From: Halomonas getboli
GTDB taxonomy: Bacteria; Pseudomonadota; Gammaproteobacteria; Pseudomonadales; Halomonadaceae
DNA: 64,000 nt
Assembly (NCBI RefSeq): GCF_023094245.1
Contig: NZ_JALMEW010000005.1
Coordinates: 186,001 to 250,000, forward strand
Reading direction: 5' to 3'
Made by a program: the position numbers and the translations under genes. Positions 58,598-64,000 of the stretch are shown here, in pieces. The notes beneath the pieces are model-generated. The model saw only the letters and a program-made list of their open reading frames with translations. It ran no database searches and was not told where the DNA came from. How positions within the stretch are numbered: the stretch's first letter is position 1; each line of letters opens with the position of its first letter.

Positions 58598-59527
58598 TCA
58601 GTCGCGGCGGCTGAGGCCGTAGACGTAGGCGGCCACCAGGTGGACCTTGTCCTCGCCGATGTAGGCGGCCTGGGCCGGCATATGGCCGTTGCGCCCGTTG
58701 CGCAGCGTCTGGCGGATGGAGGCCTCGAGCGGCTGGCCCGGCTGGCGATACAGCCAGGCGTCGTCGGTCAGATTGGGGGCCCCCAGCGCCTGGTTGCCGG
58801 TGCCGGCGGGCGTGTGGCAGGCGGCGCACACCGAGGCGAACACCGCCGCACCCTGTTCGGCGCGCTGCGCATCCGAGGCCTGGCCGGACAGCGACAGCAC
58901 GTACTGGGTGAGATTCTCGATGTTGTCCTCGCCCAGCTGCTGCCAGGCCGGCATCAGGCCGTTGCGCCCGTTGGTGAGGGTGGCGACGATGGCCTCGGGG
59001 GTGCCGCCATAGAGCCAGGCGTCGTCGGTCAGGTTGGGGAAGCCGTAGCCGCCCTGGGCGTTGGCGCCGTGGCAGACGGCGCAGTTGTTGAGAAACAGTC
59101 GTTCGGCGACGTCCATGGCCTCGCCGTCCCTGGCCAGTTCGGGAATCGGCACCTGCTGATACTGCTCGAAGATCGGCGCGTAGCGCTCCTCGGCCCGGGC
59201 CACTTCGGCCTCCCACTGGCCCTCCTGGGTCCAGCCCAGCAGCCCGGCGAAGTTGCCGAGGCCGGGGTAGAGCACCAGGTAGCCCAGGGCGAAGATCACC
59301 GTGCCGACGTAGAGCTGGAACCACCAGCGCGGCAGCGGGTTGTCGTATTCCTCGATGTCGTCGGCGGCATGGCCGGTGGTCTCGACGTTGCCCTCGGCGT
59401 CGACCGTCTTGTCGGTCCTGCGATTGGCGAACAGCACCCAGGCGCTGATGGCGATGGTGCCCAGCGTGATGACGATGATCCAGGCGCTCCAGAAGCCGGA
59501 AAGGGCGTCTCCCCAGAGATGGTTCAT
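58598..59527 (-). CDS. ccoP: Cytochrome c oxidase cbb3-type subunit III CcoP
   Basis: 309 residues. One N-terminal membrane helix (WSAWIIVITLGTIAISAW) and a second (FQLYVGTVIFALGYLVLY) anchor a periplasmic dihaem part with haem sites CAVCHG (near residue 133) and CAACHT (near 236). It passes electrons from donors to CcoO/CcoN. The start overlaps the ccoQ stop in ATGA. Confidence 0.95.
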   Translation of the reverse strand: MNHLWGDALSGFWSAWIIVITLGTIAISAWVLFANRRTDKTVDAEGNVETTGHAADDIEEYDNPLPRWWFQLYVGTVIFALGYLVLYPGLGNFAGLLGWTQEGQWEAEVARAEERYAPIFEQYQQVPIPELARDGEAMDVAERLFLNNCAVCHGANAQGGYGFPNLTDDAWLYGGTPEAIVATLTNGRNGLMPAWQQLGEDNIENLTQYVLSLSGQASDAQRAEQGAAVFASVCAACHTPAGTGNQALGAPNLTDDAWLYRQPGQPLEASIRQTLRNGRNGHMPAQAAYIGEDKVHLVAAYVYGLSRRD

Positions 59528-59748
59528 GTGTCGCGATCTCCCTGTTCTTGACGATCCCGGTCCTGACGGGGGGTGTCCTGGCGAGCCTCGTTCTCGCGGG
59601 AGAACGGCTCGTCCTCGTCGGCGAAGGGCAGGTTGGCCGCTTCGTCGAAGTCCGGCTTGCGCCGCTTCGAATAGGCCCAGCAGACCAGGGCGATGAAGCC
59701 GACCAGCAGCAGCCCGGTGATGATGCCGCGTAGGGTTCCGATATCCAT
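59524..59748 (-). CDS. ccoQ: Cytochrome c oxidase cbb3-type subunit CcoQ
   Basis: 74 residues. A single membrane helix (GIITGLLLVGFIALVCWAYS) and a polar, charged tail fit CcoQ/FixQ. The ATG at 59748 lies one base after the ccoO stop, and the stop overlaps ccoP. Confidence 0.9.
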   Translation of the reverse strand: MDIGTLRGIITGLLLVGFIALVCWAYSKRRKPDFDEAANLPFADEDEPFSRENEARQDTPRQDRDRQEQGDRDT

Positions 59749-59749
59749 G

Positions 59750-60358
59750 TCAGCGCGCATCCTTCAGTACGGTGCCGAGCTGTTGCAGGTAGGCCACCAG
59801 GGCGGTGATCTCTCGCTCGCCGTGCACCGCCTCGCGGGCGCCGGCGATCTGCTCGTCGGTGTAGGGCACGCCCAGGGTGCGCATGGCGCGCATGCGGTCC
59901 TCGACGACGCCGCCGTCGAGGACGTTCTCGAACAGCCAGGGATAGGCCGGCATGATCGATTCCGGCACCACGTCGCGCGGGTTGTAGAGATGTGCGCGGT
60001 GCCAGTCGTCGCTGTAGCGTCCGCCGACCCGGGCCAGATCCGGCCCGGTGCGCTTGGAGCCCCACAGGAAGTTGTGCTCGTAGACCGACTCGCCGGCCAC
60101 GCTGTAGTGGCCGTAGCGCTCGGTCTCGGCGCGGAAGGGGCGAATCATCTGCGAATGGCAGCCCACGCAGCCCTCGCGACGGTAGATGTCGCGGCCGGCG
60201 AGCTCCAGCGGCGAGAGGGGCTCGAGGCCTTCCACCGGCTCGGTGGTCTGCTTCTGGAAGAACAGCGGCACGACCTCGGCCAGGCCGCCGAAGCTGATCA
60301 CCACCAGCACCAGCACGGCGAGCAGGCCCACGTTCTTTTCGACGATCTCGTGTCTCAT
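59750..60358 (-). CDS. ccoO: Cytochrome c oxidase cbb3-type subunit II CcoO
   Basis: 202 residues. An N-terminal membrane anchor ([24 protein letters not shown]) and a monohaem site [15 protein letters not shown] (near residue 57) are diagnostic. [14 protein letters not shown] and the Met ligand segment follow. It connects CcoP to the CcoN haem b. Confidence 0.96.
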   Translation of the reverse strand: MRHEIVEKNVGLLAVLVLVVISFGGLAEVVPLFFQKQTTEPVEGLEPLSPLELAGRDIYRREGCVGCHSQMIRPFRAETERYGHYSVAGESVYEHNFLWGSKRTGPDLARVGGRYSDDWHRAHLYNPRDVVPESIMPAYPWLFENVLDGGVVEDRMRAMRTLGVPYTDEQIAGAREAVHGEREITALVAYLQQLGTVLKDAR

Positions 60359-60383
60359 GAAGGTGTTCTCGTTCCCTGTTGGC

Positions 60384-61811
60384 TCAGGCGGCGGTCTGGG
60401 GCTGCGGCCGCGGCAGGCGCTGCTTGCCGCGCACGGTCATGGCGACGTTGAAGGCCATGACCAGCATGCCCACGACCCAGCACAGCCCGCCGACGGTGCG
60501 CACGACGTAGCCGGCGCCGCTGGCCTCGACGGACTCGATGAAGGTGTACATCAGGGTGCCGTCGGCGTTGACCGCACGCCACATCAGGCCCTGCATGATG
60601 CCGTTGACCCACATGGCGGCGATGTAGAGCACGGTGCCGACGGTGGCCAGCCAGAAGTGCACGGCGATCAGCCCCACCGAATACATCTCGCTGCGGCCGT
60701 AGAGGCGCGGGATCAGGTGATACATGGAGCCAATGGTGATCATCGCCACCCAGCCCAGGGCGCCGGCGTGGACGTGGCCGATGGTCCAGTCGGTATAGTG
60801 GGAGAGGGCGTTGACGGTCTTCACCGCCATCATCGGGCCCTCGAAGGTGGACATGCCGTAGAACGACAGCGCCACCACCAGGAACCTCAGGGTGGGATCG
60901 GTGCGCAGCTTATGCCAGGCGCCGGAGAGGGTCATCATGCCGTTGATCATGCCGCCCCAGGAGGGCGCCAGCAGGATGATCGACATCACCATGCCCAGCG
61001 ACTGGGCCCAGTTGGGCAGCGCGGTGTAGTGCAGGTGGTGCGGCCCGGCCCACATGTAGACCATGATCAGCGCCCAGAAGTGGACGATCGACAGCCGGTA
61101 GGAGTAGACCGGGCGCCCGGCCTGCTTGGGCACGAAGTAGTACATCATGCCCAGGAAGCCGGCGGTCAGGAAGAAGCCCACCGCGTTGTGGCCGTACCAC
61201 CACTGGGTCATGGCATCGACGGCGCCGGAATACAGCGAGATCGAGTACATGGCCGAGACCGGCAGCGCCGCGCTGTTGACGATGTGCAGCACCGCCACGG
61301 TGAGGATGAAGGCGGCGTAGAACCAGTTGGCCACATAGATGTGGGAGGTACGGCGTCGCTTGATGGTGCCGAGGAAGACGATGGCGTAGGCGATCCACAC
61401 CACCGCCAGCAGGATGTCGATCGGCCACTCCAGCTCGGCGTATTCTTTCACCTCGGTGTAGCCCATCGGCAGCGTGACGACCGCCGACACGATCACCGCC
61501 TGCCAGCCCCAGAAGGTGAAGGCGGCCAGTCGGTCGGACATCAGTCGCGTCTGGCAGGTGCGCTGCACCACGTAGTAGGAGGTGGCGAACAGCGCCGAGC
61601 CGCCGAAGGCGAAGATCACGGCGTTGGTGTGCAGCGGCCGCAGACGGCCGAAGCTGGTCCAGGGCAGCCCGAGGTTGAGTTCGGGCCAGACCAGCTGGGC
61701 GGCGATCGTGACACCGAGGGCCATGCCCACGATGCCCCAGACCACCGTCATGATCGCGAACTGGCGAACGACCTTGTAGTTGTAGGTGGGGTGTTCCAGT
61801 GCTGTGCTCAT
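60384..61811 (-). CDS. ccoN: Cytochrome c oxidase cbb3-type subunit I CcoN
   Basis: 475 residues, twelve membrane helices. It holds haem b and the haem b3-CuB site that reduces oxygen. Recognisable segments are [20 protein letters not shown] (low-spin haem His), [20 protein letters not shown] (CuB ligands) and [16 protein letters not shown]. The ATG at 61811 gives the standard [20 protein letters not shown] start. It heads ccoNOQP behind an FNR-type promoter. Confidence 0.96.
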   Translation of the reverse strand: MSTALEHPTYNYKVVRQFAIMTVVWGIVGMALGVTIAAQLVWPELNLGLPWTSFGRLRPLHTNAVIFAFGGSALFATSYYVVQRTCQTRLMSDRLAAFTFWGWQAVIVSAVVTLPMGYTEVKEYAELEWPIDILLAVVWIAYAIVFLGTIKRRRTSHIYVANWFYAAFILTVAVLHIVNSAALPVSAMYSISLYSGAVDAMTQWWYGHNAVGFFLTAGFLGMMYYFVPKQAGRPVYSYRLSIVHFWALIMVYMWAGPHHLHYTALPNWAQSLGMVMSIILLAPSWGGMINGMMTLSGAWHKLRTDPTLRFLVVALSFYGMSTFEGPMMAVKTVNALSHYTDWTIGHVHAGALGWVAMITIGSMYHLIPRLYGRSEMYSVGLIAVHFWLATVGTVLYIAAMWVNGIMQGLMWRAVNADGTLMYTFIESVEASGAGYVVRTVGGLCWVVGMLVMAFNVAMTVRGKQRLPRPQPQTAA

Positions 61812-61854
61812 GTCGGGTTCCATCGAACGCGGAAGAGGGGCGCGCATGGGCTGG

Positions 61855-61896
61855 ATTCTAGCCCAGGGCATTCGCCCGCATGATGATGACGGTCAA
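61855..61896 (-). promoter_or_regulatory. Class II FNR/ANR promoter for ccoNOQP
   Basis: On the minus strand, TTGAC-CGTC-ATCAT (61896-61883) fits the TTGAY-N4-ATCAA box in nine of ten positions. A TAGAAT -10 follows at 61860-61855, putting the start of transcription near 61848, about 41.5 bases from the box centre, the class II spacing. The transcript would have a leader of about 37 bases to the ccoN ATG. Confidence 0.75.
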
Positions 61897-61985
61897 GTCG
61901 AGGTCAGGCCGGCAGGCCCGCGGTTCGGCGTTTTGTTCCATGACGGTTTCGGTGATAGGTTATATGTCCACAGTAAGTGTATACA

Positions 61986-62657
61986 ATGATTGAATACAAA
62001 AAAATCGAGAATGTCGAGGGCTCGGGGCCGCTGGAGGTCAACGGTGAGGCTCGTCTCGGGCGCCTGCTGCTGGCACATGGCGCCGGCGCCGGGCAGGACT
62101 CCGCCTTCATGCGGCGACTCAGGCAGGCGCTGGCCAAGCGCGGCGTGCAGACCCTGGCCTTCGAGTTCGCCTACATGCAGCGCATGCGCGAGGAGGGCAG
62201 GCGGCGTCCGCCGCCGCGGGTCGAGCGACTGGTCGATGAGTTCGCCGCCTGGCGCGACGGCGCGCAGCGGCTCGCGCCGGGCCCGCTGTGGCTGGGCGGC
62301 AAGTCCATGGGCGGCCGGGTGGCCAGCCTGCTGGCGGCGCGCGACGGCGCCGATGGCCTGGCGCTGTGCGGCTATCCCTTTCATCCGCCGCGCAAGCCCG
62401 AATCGCTGCGCCTCGCCCACTGGCCGGATCTGTCCTGCTCGACCCTGGTGGTGCAGGGCACCCGCGACCCCTTCGGTACCCGCGAGGAGGTGGCCGGCTA
62501 TGCGCTGCCCGCCTGCGCCGAGGTGCACTGGCTGGAGGATGGCGATCACGACTGGAAGCCGCGTCGGGCCTCGGGCCACGATCAGTCGGCATTGATCGAG
62601 GAGGGCGCGGCGGCCATCGCCATGACCATGGCGCGTTACGACGCCGCCGATCGATAG
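61986..62657 (+). CDS. Alpha/beta hydrolase (KANL3/Tex30-type)
   Basis: 223 residues. The nucleophile elbow GKSMGGRVASLL, an oxyanion-type LLLAHGAGAGQD, the Asp in QGTRDPFG and the His in GDHDWKP make a Ser-Asp-His triad. Homologues are often annotated as alpha/beta family hydrolase or dienelactone hydrolase-like. The first few codons (MIEYKKIE) are unusually AT-rich. A GTG at 61977 is a possible alternative start. It is divergent from ccoN; substrate unknown. Confidence 0.85.
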   Translation: MIEYKKIENVEGSGPLEVNGEARLGRLLLAHGAGAGQDSAFMRRLRQALAKRGVQTLAFEFAYMQRMREEGRRRPPPRVERLVDEFAAWRDGAQRLAPGPLWLGGKSMGGRVASLLAARDGADGLALCGYPFHPPRKPESLRLAHWPDLSCSTLVVQGTRDPFGTREEVAGYALPACAEVHWLEDGDHDWKPRRASGHDQSALIEEGAAAIAMTMARYDAADR

Positions 62658-62722
62658 CGGCCAAGTGGATGAATGGCCTGGCGTTCTCCGCCGGCCGATC
62701 GACATGAGGATGAAAAAACGCG

Positions 62723-62750
62723 TTGACAATGTGCGCCGTTTCCGTAGAAT
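62723..62750 (+). promoter_or_regulatory. Sigma-70 promoter of the tRNA cluster
   Basis: Consensus TTGACA (62723-62728) and TAGAAT (62745-62750) with 16-base spacing; the first tRNA starts 18 bases after the -10. Confidence 0.85.
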
Positions 62751-62768
62751 GCAGCGCCATGTGACCGG

Positions 62769-62844
62769 GGGTGGTTAGCTCAGCTGGGAGAGCACCAGCC
62801 TTACAAGCTGGGGGTCACAGGTTCGATCCCTGTACCACCCACCA
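62769..62844 (+). tRNA. tRNA-Val (UAC)
   Basis: 76 bases with CCA. Acceptor GGGTGGT pairs with ACCACCC, and the anticodon loop is CTTACAA. Confidence 0.96.
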
Positions 62845-62884
62845 CTGCCCAGGCAGTGCCCGATTGCATCGCAGAAACGAGTGC

Positions 62885-62961
62885 GGACCGGTAGTTCAGT
62901 TGGTTAGAATGCCGGCCTGTCACGCCGGAGGTCGCGGGTTCGAGTCCCGTCCGGTCCGCCA
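62885..62961 (+). tRNA. tRNA-Asp (GUC), first copy
   Basis: 77 bases with CCA. Acceptor GGACCGG pairs with CCGGTCC, discriminator G, and the anticodon loop CTGTCAC has GTC. Confidence 0.97.
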
Positions 62962-62989
62962 GCGTTTTCTGTACCGCATCATCACTTGC

Positions 62990-63066
62990 GGACCGGTAGT
63001 TCAGTTGGTTAGAATGCCGGCCTGTCACGCCGGAGGTCGCGGGTTCGAGTCCCGTCCGGTCCGCCA
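62990..63066 (+). tRNA. tRNA-Asp (GUC), second copy
   Basis: Identical to the first copy, 28 bases after its CCA. Confidence 0.97.
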
Positions 63067-63096
63067 CGATGACGCACAATCTAAGCAGTACCGCGT

Positions 63097-63173
63097 GGGC
63101 GATTAGCTCAGTTGGTTAGAGCACCAGCCTCACATGCTGGGGGTCACTGGTTCGAGTCCAGTATCGCCCACCA
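63097..63173 (+). tRNA. tRNA-Val (CAC)
   Basis: 77 bases with CCA. Acceptor GGGCGAT pairs with ATCGCCC, the anticodon stem CCAGC/GCTGG encloses CTCACAT with CAC at the anticodon, reading GUG. The second Val isoacceptor in the cluster. Confidence 0.88.
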
Positions 63174-63176
63174 CGC

Positions 63177-63253
63177 GGACCGGTAGTTCAGTTGGTTAGA
63201 ATGCCGGCCTGTCACGCCGGAGGTCGCGGGTTCGAGTCCCGTCCGGTCCGCCA
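63177..63253 (+). tRNA. tRNA-Asp (GUC), third copy
   Basis: Identical to the other two Asp genes. Only CGC separates it from the preceding tRNA-Val, so they must be processed from one transcript. Confidence 0.97.
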
Positions 63254-63270
63254 TCTGCTCAGAATTCCTA

Positions 63271-63305
63271 AAGCCCCGTGGCTCACGCCACGGGGCTTTT
63301 CTGTT
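63271..63305 (+). terminator. Rho-independent terminator after the tRNA cluster
   Basis: A perfect 12-bp stem AAGCCCCGTGGC with its complement, TCAC loop, TTTTCTGTT tail. Confidence 0.93.
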
Positions 63306-63436
63306 GTCTGAAGTCGCATTTTTCCCGCCCGAAGGTCTCGGAATTTTTCGATCAATGCTTGCCCGGCTTTTGCGCTGCCCGCGGGTCTGTCATACAGTTG
63401 TTTTAATTTCTGTCGACGGTCCGAGGGTGCTCGAAC

Positions 63437-64000
63437 GTGGCTGACTTTCCGCATCTGTTTCGCCCCATCACACTGGGTCCGCTGCGCCTCCCCAATCGGG
63501 TGGTGATGGGCTCGATGCACACCAATCTGGAAGAAATGCCCGGCGGTTTCGAACGCCTGGCCGCCTTCTATGCCGAGCGCGCCCGGGCGGGCGTGTCGCT
63601 GATCGTCGGGGGTGGCATCGCGCCCAACGCCGAGGGGGCGGTCTTTTCCGGCGGCGCGACCCTGGAGCGGCCCGATCAGGTGGCCGAGCACCGGCGCCTT
63701 GTCGAGGCGGTGCACGCCGAGGGCGGACATATCTGCCTGCAGATCCTGCACGCCGGCCGCTACGCCTACACTGAGGCGCCGGTAGCGCCCTCGGCGATCC
63801 GGGCGCCGATCAATCCACGCGAGCCGCGTGCCCTCGGCGCCGACGAGATCGAGCGCACCCTGGACGACTACGTGCGCTGCGCGCGTCTGGCCCGGGAGGC
63901 CGGCTACGACGGCGTCGAGGTCATGGGCTCCGAGGGCTACCTGATCAATCAGTTCGTGTGCCGCCGCACCAATCATCGCGAGGACGAATGGGGTGGCAGC
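63437..64000 (+). CDS. FMN-dependent NADH:enoate / 2,4-dienoyl-CoA reductase, N-terminal part
   Basis: The first 188 residues of an old-yellow-enzyme family barrel; the gene runs past the window end. LFRPITLGPLRLPNRVVMGSMH, ILHAGRYAY, and GYDGVEVMGSEGYLINQFVCRRTNHREDEWGG (visible in part) match FadH-type 2,4-dienoyl-CoA reductases, which help in beta-oxidation of unsaturated fatty acids. The start is GTG at 63437, with GAGGG at 63423-63427. Whether the iron-sulfur and NAD domains of FadH follow cannot be seen, so a short OYE reductase remains possible. Confidence 0.8.
   Translation, partial: MADFPHLFRPITLGPLRLPNRVVMGSMHTNLEEMPGGFERLAAFYAERARAGVSLIVGGGIAPNAEGAVFSGGATLERPDQVAEHRRLVEAVHAEGGHICLQILHAGRYAYTEAPVAPSAIRAPINPREPRALGADEIERTLDDYVRCARLAREAGYDGVEVMGSEGYLINQFVCRRTNHREDEWGGS

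Noticed and set aside
57197..59551. A long frame antisense to ccoG and ccoP
   Set aside because: A shadow of the real cco genes, crossing their boundaries without regard to gene structure.
62885..63253. Direct repeats of about 77 bases as a CRISPR or mobile repeat
   Set aside because: They are complete tRNA-Asp genes with a cloverleaf and CCA ends.

Overview
The window looks like a chromosomal segment of a high-G+C gammaproteobacterium, most probably Halomonadaceae (Halomonas-like). The reasons are the acidic, Ala/Glu/Asp-rich proteins, the gene neighbourhoods (dapA-bamC-MBL hydrolase-purC, scpA-scpB-rluB, aceEF, an acs/acetate-permease regulon, and a cco oxidase cluster ending in an ANR/FNR gene), and the tRNA sequences. 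It is almost wholly core genome. I see no prophage, insertion sequence, CRISPR array or rRNA operon.

Layout. 0.1-9.2 kb: purL, a small zinc-ribbon protein, the RadD helicase, and the translationally coupled scpA-scpB-rluB operon. 9.3-9.6 kb: two identical tRNA-Lys genes with a good promoter and terminator. 9.8-21.2 kb: nadA, bepA-like protease, tusA-like/perM pair, bcp, the dapA-bamC-MBL-purC group, trmO, a GNAT acetyltransferase, nadC and ampD. 21.2-31.3 kb: aceE-aceF preceded by an unusual leader, adk, a structured intergenic element, tsaB-rsmJ, and plsB. 31.4-34 kb: a cardiolipin synthase, a heptanucleotide tandem repeat, a YecA-family protein and a SprT protease.

34-50.2 kb is an acetate-utilisation region. 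It holds acs, a LuxR-type response regulator (CrbR-like), an SLC5-fused hybrid sensor kinase (CrbS-like), a DUF4212 protein with a sodium:solute symporter, a cNMP/CBS/DUF294 protein, and a DnaQ-fold protein that has lost catalytic residues. A manganese module (mntH-mntR) and a divergent LysR/cupin pair lie between the regulator and the kinase. 50.3-61.8 kb: ttcA, then on the minus strand ccoNOQP, ccoG-fixH-ccoI-ccoS, a SafE-type membrane protein, a HemN homologue lacking the radical-SAM cysteines, and anr. A class II FNR-type promoter can be read upstream of ccoN. 61.9-64 kb: an alpha/beta hydrolase, a five-gene tRNA cluster (Val, Asp, Asp, Val, Asp) with promoter and terminator, and the start of an FMN-dependent enoate/dienoyl-CoA reductase running off the end.

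The points most worth a second look are the aceE leader (short peptide with a ten-base Shine-Dalgarno match and two competing hairpins), the cysteine-less HemN homologue in the oxidase cluster, the catalytically degenerate DnaQ protein in the acetate region, the adk-tsaB structured element, and the FNR-type boxes that may link oxygen and acetate control. Functions are assigned by reading the translated sequences against remembered family motifs; no database search was run.
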